The notes beneath the pieces are model-generated. The model ran no database searches. It had not been told where the DNA came from and saw nothing but the letters and a program-made list of their open reading frames with translations. Below are positions 1-10,370 of a stretch of 64,000 nucleotides of DNA, one piece after another. The position numbers and the translations under genes were made by a program. Origin of the DNA: Eucommia ulmoides (taxonomy: Eukaryota; Streptophyta; Magnoliopsida; Garryales; Eucommiaceae); NCBI GenBank assembly GCA_016647705.1, contig CM028327.1, positions 11,978,365 through 12,042,364 on the forward strand, read 5' to 3'. Each line of letters begins with the position of its first letter. Position 1 is the stretch's first letter.

Positions 1-292
1 CTCACAGTTATAACTTGATCACCAGCCCATTCCACATTCGATGTGGGATAAACCCAACAATCTCCCCTCACACATCATGCCTTTGGTTAACTAACTCTCG
101 ACTAATTTCTCCCTTTGTGGCTATTGAGTTAGACTAGAGTTGTAACTTGAGCTCTAATACCAGTGTAAGGTGGCCTTGGGTCTCTTTCAACCCTAAAAGC
201 TAGTTTATGAGTTGAGACTTTTCCTCACACTTATAATCTGACCACCACCAACCCCTTTCACATTGGACGTGGCCTGTGGGATAAATCCAACA
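1..292 (-). mobile_element. TRIM-type miniature LTR retrotransposon
   Basis: Read on the minus strand, a terminal repeat of about 129 bp (292 to 164) starts TGTTGGATTTATCCC and ends CTTACA. It is followed by a primer-binding site TGGTATTAGAGC (162-151), about 100 bp without coding capacity, a purine tract GTGAGGGGAGA, and a second terminal repeat from base 59 that is cut by the window edge. This order of short LTR, tRNA-Met-like binding site and purine tract with no coding region defines a TRIM. A related copy flanks the Copia at 25146-27474. Confidence 0.8.
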
Positions 293-1592
293 GTTGATAT
301 GATTTCGAGTCAAATGAAACACAAATACCATTAACATGTACTTGTATTCCCCCTGCGAAACAGACATAATTGCAATTAGATTGCTTTACTCCTTTCTCTC
401 TTCAATCAATTCACTCAATTCAAACCCTAACCACTATGCCACTACCTGTCTCTCTCTTCACCCTTTCTCCATCTCTAGATTGTAATCAGAATCGATGAAA
501 GAGAGAGAATGAGAGAAAGTTGCTTCAGCTTTCTTCACCCTTTCTCCTCTCTCCATATTACATATCGAATCACGATGGAGGAGTATTTCCAGACGGGGAG
601 AGTAGGAGAGAAGAACACAGTGACAAGAGAGCAAATAAGTAGATTGCAAATAGGGGTGGGCCGCGGGCGGGTTTGGGCCAAAACCGTAGACCAAACCAAT
701 ACTACGTGGCTTGGGCTAGTTTGAACCGTGGACTGCCCAATAATGTGCACGTTGGGGCGGATTGAGTGTGTGGGTTAGCTACTTTAAACCGTGGGTTGCC
801 CAATAGTGTGCGGGTTGGGCCTATTTTGAAGTTGGCCTAAGATTTCTACATGCATTCATTTCTAGTTCCGATTCTGAACCTTCAATTCCATGAAACCAAG
901 CACTGCCTAAACTTATCCACGGAGAGAACACCAAGGATATACAAGAACAAGCTGCAATTTTTCATCCTAGCTGTCTCTTACATAAGTAATATAGATAGAA
1001 TCCGTGTGTATAACCATTCCAAGGCATCAAGGAATCAAAGGTAACTATAATCGGATTATTTCATCCCCAATAAGTGTGATGGATTCTGTCAACTCTGTTG
1101 ACCTTAAGGAGGAGGGGAATGCAAAAGCGGTGATGGATTTTCTGGAGCCAAGGACTAGTATCAGAACCTTTGTCGCAAAACTTGAGGTTTGAGAGTAAGA
1201 TAAGAACATTAGAGTTTTGAGGCTATATGTGCCGATGGTTTTGTTGGGTTCTAAAGGTGGCAGTGAGGCATCCGATTAGGAAGTAGGGATGAGGGGGTAC
1301 GTTGATGAAGCCGAAAGTGAGTTGATTTTTTTATTTTTCTCCTGTTAAATCAGGGTATGAGTTTTTCCTTTACGTCAAATGGTGTGGTCAAAATATGGGT
1401 TGTAAGTAGAGTAACTTTGTCTGTGGATCAAATCCTGTTATATATTCAACAGTTGTATTTTAGTCAAAACCACGAGGGAGTAATTATCCGAGGGAGTATC
1501 CATAAATAAGCAAAAAACAATTTGCTCAAACAACAAGAAACTGTCTATATTTACTGTAAGCAAGCACATAAAATCGAGAAACTGGAACTTAC
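293..1592. other. Intergenic or intronic sequence, no gene recognised
   Basis: Nothing convincing is coded here. Near 650-840 a G-rich stretch starting TAGGGGTGGGCC repeats the theme of GGGTTGGGC and AACCGTGG; its start resembles a hAT terminus but no matching right end was seen. The short open frame at 1077-1192 on the plus strand resembles nothing I know. If the tentative exon at 1593-1609 is right, the 3-prime part of the trigger-factor-like gene should lie here or left of the window, but I could not find it. Confidence 0.4.
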
Positions 1593-1609
1593 CTTAGATG
1601 TTTTTCCCG
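1593..1609 (-). CDS. Possible 17-bp microexon of the trigger-factor-like gene
   Basis: On the minus strand this reads AGKTSK-like sequence in the phase left by the exon at 6515-6623 and ends at a good donor (AAG|GTAAGT). In trigger-factor-like plant proteins the segment after PGFRR is typically a G-G-K-T-S stretch, which fits. Against it, the bases before the exon end in TG rather than AG, so the acceptor is non-canonical, and no further downstream exon was found. It could be chance, or a decayed exon. The intron to the previous exon would be about 4.9 kb and would contain the Copia remnant at 3420-5420. Confidence 0.3.
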
Positions 1610-1889
1610 CAGAAGCCACCACGCACATGCAAATGAATATAAGGTAATGATTAAAAAGTTCCTGAGTGTCAAAAAGGGTAGAAAGATCGTATTTATCTAG
1701 CAGGTTGTAATTCATTATGAGACAGGCAGCAAGGTTGACGACACAAGATTGCCAAAAAAAAAAAAGGCTAATGGCTTACAATGTCTTGGATGAGGACAGG
1801 CTAGAATTAGTTTACAAATTATCCAATGGATCAAAATTATATTCGGTATCTTCCCCAAAAAAAAATATTTAGCTACTAATTTTTTATAA

Positions 1890-1982
1890 CAGCTCTCTCT
1901 CTCTCTCACACACACACACAGCTCCATCCCACCACACAGCTAGGTTTCACTCCACCTGTGACATCCCTTATTGCACCTTCCC

Positions 1983-2022
<40 letters not shown>

Positions 2023-2104
2023 ACACACACACACAGCTCCATCCCACCACACAGCTAGGTTTCACTCCACCTGTGACATCCCTTATTTCACCTTCCCTAC
2101 CTCT

Positions 2105-2166
<62 letters not shown>

Positions 2167-2375
2167 TATGCTCTGCAATTTGGATCGCTTTGTGATTGCT
2201 TACTCCAGCTAGATCACCCACCGACTCTCTCTCTCTACCTCCCTTGTAACATTCCATATTTCAACTCTCTCCCTCTCACACATACACTATGCAATCCAGA
2301 TTCTTTTATCACTCCTCAGTCACTCGATTAGATTACCCGTCGAGTCTCTCTCTCTCTTTCTCACACACACACTAG
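1890..2375. repeat. Compound CT/CA microsatellites in a 115-bp tandem array
   Basis: Runs of CT followed by runs of CA are separated by a shared unique spacer. The spacer beginning GCTCCATCCCACCACACAGC occurs at 1921 and again at 2036, giving a period of 115 bp with almost no differences. More diverged spacers follow near 2165-2250 and 2280-2350, each again ending in CT then CA runs. The array therefore grew by duplicating microsatellite plus spacer together. Open frames across it are low complexity and not genes. Confidence 0.85.
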
Positions 2376-2702
2376 AAGGATTCGCTTTATTTCCAAAATT
2401 ATCTTCCTAATCCTCCCTCCCCTCCATCCAAACATAAATGTTTGCTGGGATTACTGATATGCAGGATTTATGCATCAAGTTTTGCGATCAACTTTCTTCC
2501 CATAGCCATATTTGTTTTTATATGGACCACATATGGAGATGTTTGTCCTTCTTACTTTAAAAATTAATTATTCACACTGTTCTTTTTTGGCCTCCGTGTT
2601 TCTGATTCATTAATAAGGGGAGTTGTTCAAATGTCATAATGACACTCTAAAAAAAAATGTTATGACTACAAAATTCCTTAGATAAAAAAAGTTTAGAAAC
2701 AT

Positions 2703-2790
2703 AAAAAAAAAAAAAAAAGTAGCTCAATGTACAAAGGCTCTCCTCATTGCGAGGTTAGGGGAGGGTCAAATGTAATGGGTCCAACCTAAG
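2703..2790 (-). repeat. Au SINE, 3-prime fragment
   Basis: On the minus strand the sequence runs from GACCCTCCCC through an AATGAGGAGAGCCTTTGTACA segment to a run of T. This matches the 3-prime half of the plant Au SINE family (GACCCT, GGAGCTT, TGTGCA, then T tail). The 5-prime half with the polymerase III boxes is absent. It is the same family as the fuller copy at 61928-62092. Confidence 0.6.
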
Positions 2791-3419
2791 AGCACATTTG
2801 TAGTTTACATGGAAGTTCCTCATGTTCTAACAAGCTTAGGGATCCCCGGATAAAAGGCAGTAAAAATTCCTTAATACCCATTGTCTACAAAAAAATTATT
2901 TTAAAAAAACAAGAAAAGACTTCATATGCAATTACCTTTTTTTTTCTTAATAGAAATAATCTTGGGGAAAAATAAAGTCCTCTCAATATCGTCGGTTTTT
3001 CTTTTTTTTATACCTCCCTTTACTTTAAAAACCTACACTTTACCCCCTTCCACGTGTAATAAATTGAAAAAAAATTGTTTAAGTTAACAAAATATGTTAA
3101 TAAATTGGTAACATTAAATTTCCCATCTAAAATTTACATGAACTGGACAAAACTACTCCTTAATTTCATTTTAATTTTATTTTTTCTTAATTGAAAAAAG
3201 GAAAGAAAAATAAATTAGGGGGAAAGAGAGAGAGAATGTTAGTTTTTCCCTTTTATTACCTTTGACTATTAAATTTAAAATAAAAAATAAAGGACAATTA
3301 AATCATTTTATATTCCTTTTAAATAAAATGTGACTTTCTCCCATTAGTCAAGAGTAGAAGGGGCTAATGTGTAGATTTTTATGTGGATGGTTGAAATGAA
3401 ACAAGACTACAAAGGGGTA

Positions 3420-5420
3420 ATTCTTGTACTTGACACACCACCACTAATTACTACGCCTTCCCCTACTGATTCTTTGTTTCTTGCCTCTCCTTCTACCCCG
3501 TTATAGGTCTACTCCCACCATCCACGCACTTCACCTCTCCTGTTAGCATCTTCTCCGGACTCAGGTATACCACCATCTCCAATAGTTTCTAAATTCTATT
3601 CTCCCCCATTATCCTACCCGTGAACGTCGCCCCCCTTCCTGCTATCTTTTCTCAATTACTACTAATCATCATATTGCCAAGTATATGTCTTTTCAGGGTA
3701 TCTTTGTTCATTACAGATCTTTCATTGGAAAGGTTGATTTAGTCTCACTCTCTCGATCAGTTCATGAGGCCCTCCAGAATCTAAAATGGGTGACCACTAT
3801 CAAAGTAAAAATGGATGTTGGTCAGCATAATCAGGTTTTGGACTTGGTTGATCCCCAAGCTAGTGAGCATCCAGTTGGCTATAAATGGGTGTCCAGTGTG
3901 AAATACTTGGGAGATGGCTCCATTGGACAAAGGATTCAATTAGATATCAAGCAAGAACTTCGGTGCAAGTTTTGCTCCTATTGCAAAATTGACTATAGTT
4001 TGCCTCATTGTCTCCTTCGTTGTCTCCCATTCTTGGCTTCTTTACCAATTGAATGTCAAAAATGTGTTGCTTAATGGCAACCTGTCTGAAATCATCTACA
4101 TGGACCCTCCACTAGATTTTCAGGCTCAGGCGAAGCATTCTGGGAAAGTATATCACCTTCGGAAGTCCCTCTACAGACTTAAGCAGTCCCCGCAGCTTGG
4201 TTTAATCTTTCAGCGATGTAATCCTTTGGGATTTACCCGATGTCACTCAGATCATACATGGTTCATCCGTCATCATCCTCAAGGTCAGTGTATTTTATCT
4301 CTGTCTTTGTGGCTAACATCATCATTACTTGAGATGACACATCAAGTATTGTTCGAGTAAAGAGTGATGTCAGAAAAATCTTCGACATTAAGGATTTGGG
4401 TCATCTTCGATACTTCCTTAGGATTGAGGTTGCTCGGGCTCGCTAGGGTTTATCTCTATCTCAACGTAAGCTCGATTTACTTCAGGATACAGGTATACTC
4501 AGATGCAAACCTGCCTTGACCCCAATGGACCCAAACCTTAAGTTAACAACTGAATTAGGAGAACCATTACCAGAGCCTTTGGTATTATTAGAGGCTTGTG
4601 GGTCGTCTCATCTACTTGACCAACACAAGGTCGGATCTTACTTATGTCATGCGTATTGTAAGCCAGTTTATGCACTCAACTCATACTGCCCATCTGGATA
4701 CAGTCTACCACATCTTCCGGTACCTCAAAACTTGTCCCAGCCTTTGTCTTTTCTATGGAGAGAGAGCACAGAAAGTACTCTCTTGCTTTATAGACACCGA
4801 TTTTGTAGGGTCGAAGAGTGATAGTTGTCCCACCTCTAGACAGTGCACCTTCCAAGGTAGTTATCTCATCTAGTAGAAAAGCAAGAGATAAATAATCGTA
4901 TACCAGTCCTCTATTGAAGCCGAGTATCACACTATGGCCCAGAGAATGTGAGAACTCCTTTAGCTACGCTCCCGTCTAACCAAGTTAGGATTTCCCATGA
5001 CGGACTCATCTACACTCTTTTGCGACAATAAATCTGTCATCATTCTATCCTCTGACTTAGTCCTTCATGAGAGACCAAAGTACATCGAAGTCGATATTCA
5101 CTTCATACGAGATAACGTTTATTCGGGATTTATCACACCCCACTTTGTTTCAGAATCCGAGCAAACCGCAAATATATTTACCAAATCCGTCAACTCATCT
5201 ATTCTCCAGTGAACTCTTGTCAAGTTAGGACTCCGAAACATTTTCCCCAGCTTGAGAGGGAGTGTTGGAATATTTAGTATATTTATTTAATATATTTACA
5301 TTAGTATATTATTAAGTATCTAGATCATATTTCTTATCTAGGTCATGCTGACCTATTCGGTAGTCTCCCTTATTTTACTAATTATAGCCTATCTATTAGG
5401 GGTGATTTCTTTACTTGTTT
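3420..5420 (+). mobile_element. Copia LTR retrotransposon remnant (pol 3-prime part and LTR)
   Basis: Recognisable in order are a degraded reverse transcriptase, with matches to the Copia segments GYKWVSSVK and LNGNLSEIIYM, the RNase H region ending in a block like IFTKSVN, a purine tract near 5250-5262, and a terminal repeat beginning TGTTGGAATATTTAG at 5263. The 5-prime LTR, gag, protease and integrase are missing. It is heavily broken with many disruptions and looks old. It lies on the plus strand, in what may be an intron of the trigger-factor-like gene. Confidence 0.8.
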
Positions 5421-6514
5421 AACCTAATGTTGGGCAATGTATCGGGAGAAAACAAACTCAAAGTAATATACCAAATTATTCCTTTTAGCTTATATTCTTT
5501 TTTCTTTTTCTTTTTTTCTAGTAGTTTGCTTATGTTTTCTTGCTTATTTGTTTCTTACATTTCTGTAAGAATTTACTTGCGTGGTGTAGCAAGTAGCTTG
5601 CATTTTTTGATAAGGCTCATTTGATTGCATCCCCATGTCTTAAAAAATTTATTTTGTTATTATATAGTTTTCCTGTGTCACTAGGATTCCCCTAAAAGAA
5701 CAAATAAAAGAAACAAGGGTAATGGTAGTTGTAACCTTTAGAAGCTACCCGTGGTTCTAGTCAAAATGACAAGGTTCGAATGGTAACCCACCTAAGGGCA
5801 AGTTATTAAGCTAATAAAAAGCCAAAGCTTGAATTGTTAGCTCGAGTACTCTTGATACATGATTTTCTCGATATATCTCAATATGTGGTAATTCATCTTT
5901 GCCAGATACATTTTCCAATCCGTTGCTAAGATACGTCACACAAATATTGCACCTCACAACTGTGCATGGATCTTTCTACATTGCAATCATATTAACTTTG
6001 TCCTTGAATTGTAGATTTCTTCACATTAATTGGATTTTCATAGGAATTGGAATTAGATTTTAAATTGAACATAGAATTTGAGAAGTAGTGATCTAAGAAG
6101 GCAATAAAAAAATGGATAAGCCAGTTTTTAAAAGAGTATGATATGGATATGGTTACGATACGATATATAATAATTGTATTTATTTGCTCACATACAATGA
6201 TCATATAAATTAGAGTTTTTATATAGTCCTCTAACTTTGGTTTTTGAATTTCTTTATCATGGGTTTAGAGTAACTTATATTTTAGTCCCTAACAATAATT
6301 TAGTTGATTTTAACTAAGATACCGGCACAAATTTAATATCTAGGCACGGGTTTGCTAGTATATTACATTTCAAAAACATGAAAACCTACAGTAGGAACAT
6401 AGTGTCCAAATTAATCCTATTCCATAAATAGTAACTAAAATCAAGTTAATAAGTTAAGACTTCGATCATTGAAAGTACTCTCTTTGATTCAAATATATGT
6501 TGCAGACTTAATAC
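5421..6514. other. Non-coding stretch, probably intronic
   Basis: This AT-rich sequence has no coding region or element that I recognise. It separates the Copia remnant from the secure trigger factor exons and would be intron if the tentative exon at 1593 is real. Confidence 0.4.
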
Positions 6515-8111
6515 CTCTTTTTTCTCTACGAAAGCCAGGAACAGGTGGTGCTGTGCAAGCTAAATTCCTCAATGCCTTCTCAAAAATAATTTGTGTCTCC
6601 TTCCCTGTTATGTCCACTCGTACCTGACAGGAATACAACAAAAGAAAGTTAATATAAGATTTTACCATAAATCAGAAGAAAACTGTCCCCAATGACCAAA
6701 GTCGAGCTTTTAAGAACTCCAAGTACGATGCTTAGATATCAAATCTGATTCAAATTGAGCCAACCAAATTAAATGTAAGTGGAGTTCAAGGCTTATTACT
6801 AATTCCTTCAACATATAACAAATATTCATTACAGGAGGTCTTCAGACATAAACTAACATCTGAACTATCAGCACACCTACATGTTTGTAGACATATTATT
6901 TCTTAAACAGTTCAATGCATTGATGACAACATGCACGTTAGAGCAGCAAAACTCACACACGAAAAATAAAAACGACCCACAAATGCTCCAAAACCAGCAA
7001 ATACTGATGTCAATTGGTATGCGAGGCATGAACAAGACATGTACGAAAATGGCACAAAGAACAAACCATATCCACGGACCTTTAATGCTGGAAATTTGTG
7101 CACGTCACTAGCAGGATTACTTACCAGGCTTAGCCTGGCAGAAAATAAATCTATGTCCATTTTAACATAAATTGAGTCATAAATCTAGAATGGGGAAAAT
7201 TACATTTTTGGTCCCTATAGTATGGGGTGAGTGTCTATGTGGACCCTGAGGTTTACCAAATTGCACATTTTATCCCTTAAGTTCCACTTTTTCAATTCCG
7301 CAAAACTGAAAACATTATTAATGATTTTGGATGATAAATGGGTTGTGCACAGTACGTGGCATTCTAATGAGGATATTTTTGGCATTTTATCACTACATTA
7401 AACCTAAGACGTTTTCTCTTAACAACGATTCAGCCTTCTCTCTTATTCTTCAGAGGAATCGTTGTTAGGAAAAGGTTCAAAGAAAGCAACTTAGGCTTTG
7501 TAGAGTGATAGAATGAGAAAAATATATCCATTAGAAGGTCACTGAGCGTAATCAAATTTTCATTCAAAACCATTAACTTTTTTAATTTTATGAGATTGCA
7601 ACAAATATAAAACTTGAGGGACCAAATGTGCGATTTGACAAATTTCAGGGTCGACATAGACACTTGCCTCATCCTCTAGGGACCAAAAGTGTAATTTTCC
7701 CATCCAGAATGTATCTTACTAAATTATTAGAAGCACGTTGTATAACTGGTACAAGAACCAAATTACCAAATGATGGATAATTCACAATTTACAAAGATTA
7801 CTAATCTGTCAATTTTGAATAAGTTAGCAAGCTCACTTGCATCTTATCATCGTCTTGAGACTCCACAACTATCTTTGCATTTTTCACACATATTGCATTT
7901 TTCTCCGGATCTGTAATCAAAGCCTCTAAACCTACAACACCGTGTAAATAACACTTTAGTAGCTTATTCCAAAAGACAAGAACACGAAAGGTTGAGAGTT
8001 GAGATTAACAGCATATGCTTATATATTAGGTTGAAGCAAAGGTCACCTGAACCAACGGCAGATAGGGGCTTATGCAAACGTTGGTGAACTCCCCAAACAT
8101 GGCTCAGTGTC
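6515..8111 (-). CDS. Trigger-factor-like protein, internal exons (plastid chaperone-like)
   Basis: Three exons on the minus strand join in phase: 8111-8047 (65 bp), 7931-7837 (95 bp) and 6623-6515 (109 bp), all with GT-AG introns. They encode about 90 residues, including SAVGSGLEALITD, then DKMQVRVDITGKE, and QIIFEKALRNLA followed by PPVPGFRREK. The last part is the signature of the trigger factor ribosome-binding domain, whose bacterial form ends in a PGFRxGK loop. Plants have a short nuclear-encoded protein of this type as well as full-length plastid trigger factor; this looks like the short form. The role is inferred: binding nascent chains or a chaperone-like task in the chloroplast. The 109-bp exon ends in phase 1 and the 65-bp exon begins in phase 2, so more exons lie on both sides. 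A Mutator-like element sits in the intron between 6623 and 7837. Confidence 0.82.
7193..7702. mobile_element. Mutator-like non-autonomous element with long inverted ends
   Basis: The first 80 or so bases (GGGAAAATTACATTTTTGG onward) are inverted at the right end (CCAAAAGTGTAATTTTCCC). The flanks carry a 9-bp direct repeat with one mismatch, TCTAGAATG at 7184-7192 and TCCAGAATG at 7703-7711. Long inverted ends with a 9-bp target duplication are typical of Mutator-like elements. The interior has no transposase. It lies inside an intron of the trigger-factor-like gene. Confidence 0.75.
8047..8111 (-). CDS. Trigger-factor-like gene, 65-bp exon
   Basis: The acceptor is TGTTTTCAG|GACACTG and the donor GGTTCAG|GTGACC. 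It encodes TLSHVWGVHQRLHKPLSAVG, a basic serine-rich stretch that could be the end of a transit peptide, and then joins in phase 1 to the exon at 7837-7931. Confidence 0.75.
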
Positions 8112-9113
8112 CTGAAAACAGTGAAGCGTGTAAGAAAAGTGTTTTTCTCATGTGCTTGATAAACATAAATCCGGTGGATCATCACATAGTGATGGAAATG
8201 ACCAAAATGTTTGATGTGAAATAAGTTAGCATAGATGCCATAAATTTAGATTAACCATGAAGAAACTAGCTCAGGGAACAAACCGTAGCGTGCAAAAAGG
8301 ATGATAAACCACCAAAAACTAGGTCAAGGTACAAATTGAAGTGCACGGAATCGATGATAAACCACCAAAAACTTGAGAAATGAATGTTACAGAAAAATTT
8401 GACAACCTATACGAGTGTTAATGTGATCATGTGGATAAAATATTCTAGTAAAAACTACTAATATGTGACCACTGCTTGAATTTCAAGGTAAATTTTGATG
8501 AAGTTGATTTTCATTTTCAAGTTGTTAATGTATTAATGTATTATATGGGCTTGACCCACGTGGCCCGTTAGGGCAAAACCCTAACCCCTTCTTCCCCTAT
8601 AAATATGTGTATATCGTTCTATTATAACTGTATCACTTTTCATAATATCAATTCATGATTCTTATTCCACTTCTCAATTATCGTAACATGATATCAAGAA
8701 CAAGTCTTTTCTGGATTTGTTCTATCTAATTTTTTTTTTTCGAAACTCTAAAGCTTCCACCGCCTCCACGGTCTCTTTTCTCCCGTGGATTTCGTCACTG
8801 CTATGGGTTTCATCATCACTCCGGTATAAACAACCACTACAACACTGACTTCGTCTTGCAAAGACGAACACGAAGCCACAAAAATCACCGCCATCGGAGT
8901 ATTCACGCGCTCACACGCGCCACCAACAGCCAGCAGTAACTCCTAGCTGTGCCGTTTCGGATTTTTGGCTCTACCGCCTCAACCAGGGCTCCAAATTCAC
9001 TCCACAATATACCAACGGAACCGTCTCAATGAGACGATTCCAAAACCGTAAAGTACATCTCCGCAGAAGACGCACGCGCCGCCCATCCTTGGCGCGTCAG
9101 ATCTACTCGCAGC

Positions 9114-10133
9114 CTAGGAAGCACGGACACTCCGCCAGGAGTAGAGTGTCGGTGTCCGACACGTGTCGGACACCGACACGCGCCCGACACGCCTCCGACA
9201 CGTGTCGGACTGTGTCGGAATTTTTTATTTTTTTTTTTAAAGTCCGACACGCCTCCCTTGCGTGTCGGACACTTCGCGGGGCCGTGTCGCAATTTATTTT
9301 TTTTAGGGGTGATCTGTGTAATATTTTACTAACCCTAGTTGTAAAAATACCCATTACCCACGATATGTTCAGCCAAATCAGCCACTACCCTTCTCCTTCT
9401 TGCGATTCTTCTCCTTCTTCGAATCAAATTCTTCATTTGAGCTCAATTCAGTCTAATCTTCAAGGAATCAAGCTCGATTCGACCTTCAAGTCCTGCTTCG
9501 GTTTTTTGCTCTGTTCGCGGTCTATTCCTACTTCGGTTGGTTTCTGCTTTGGTTTTTTGCTCTGTTCAACCTTTAAGCTCTGTTCGCGGTCTGTTCCTGC
9601 TTCGGTCTGTTTCTGCTTTGGCATGTTAATTTGCTCTGTTCGAGTTTTGTTCCTGCTTCAGTTTGTTCCTCTCTCTTTATTGTTCTGTTTATTATTTATT
9701 TGTTTCATTTCTGATCTTGTTTCTGTTTATAATGTTTATATTATGTGTTTCATTCAATTTTTGTTCATGTTTCATTCAATTTCAGTTCATGGCATTGGCT
9801 TCGTGGGTCTGTTTATTACTTTATTGTTTATTGATTAAAGATAATCATTTGATAAAAACCCACTGTTGAAACTTGAAAGTCTGTTATTTTAGGATCATCA
9901 GTGCAACATGTGCTTAAGGATCAACCATTAATCTAAAATGTTTTTTGTGGAATGATTAACTTAATATTTTTTGTGGAATGAATTTACTTGCTAGTTATGT
10001 GTATATGTATTTCGTTAGTTATGCTATAGACGTGTCCCCGCCGTGTCCGTGTCGGAGTTTTTCAAAAATTGTTGTGTCGCAGTGTCCGAGTCATATCGTG
10101 TCCGTTTCGCGTGTCCGTGTCCGTGCTTCCTAG
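9114..10133. mobile_element. hAT-like non-autonomous DNA element inside Copia A
   Basis: The ends are exact 17-bp inverted repeats, CTAGGAAGCACGGACAC at 9114 and its complement ending at 10133. They are flanked by a perfect 8-bp direct repeat CTCGCAGC (9106-9113 and 10134-10141). An 8-bp duplication points to the hAT superfamily. Subterminal copies of GTGTCGGACACG, itself palindromic, cluster just inside both ends, as expected for transposase binding sites. The interior has no transposase; its long open frame is T-rich and repetitive (TTCGCGGTCT, CTGCTTCGGT themes) and is judged non-coding. Confidence 0.85.
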
Positions 10134-10370
10134 CTCGCAGCTTAGCACACAGTCAACACCACCTCAGCAACCCAGTTAGCGCCACCTCAGCACACAGTCA
10201 GCGCCACATCATCATTGACCTGTGCCACATCAGCGTTGACCAACTACCACGTTAGCACCCAGTCAACACCACGTCATCATTGACCGTGCCACATCAGCGT
10301 TGACCGGATGCCACACCATCATTGACTGACACATCAGCACACTGCTTTCTCCTCAGCTCCTGCCACGTCA
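10134..10370 (+). promoter_or_regulatory. Leader of Copia A rich in W-box and ACGT cores
   Basis: A degenerate unit like GCCACRTCAGCGTTGACC recurs about ten times. It contains seven TTGAC or GTCAA cores, which are W-boxes bound by WRKY factors, and several CCACGT cores of the bZIP type. The same kind of stretch is kept in the related Copia C near 30160-30300. Binding is inferred from the motifs only. Confidence 0.45.

Noticed and set aside
650-840. hAT-type MITE beginning TAGGGGTGGGC
   Set aside because: No matching right terminus or target duplication was seen.
1077-1192. Short open frame possibly ending a gene
   Set aside because: No family resemblance and no convincing splice acceptor upstream.
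1958-2257. Overlapping open frames on both strands
   Set aside because: They are translations of CT/CA microsatellites with runs of SLSLSL or RERERE and have no gene context.
2985-3440. A further copy of the inverted-repeat element seen at 48720-49980
   Set aside because: Some words match (ACTTTAAAAACCTAC, CTTTACCCCC), but order differs and no inverted partner was found.
9029-9838. A 269-codon open frame inside Copia A
   Set aside because: It crosses the boundary of the hAT-like insert and is made of repeated T-rich words, so it is chance.
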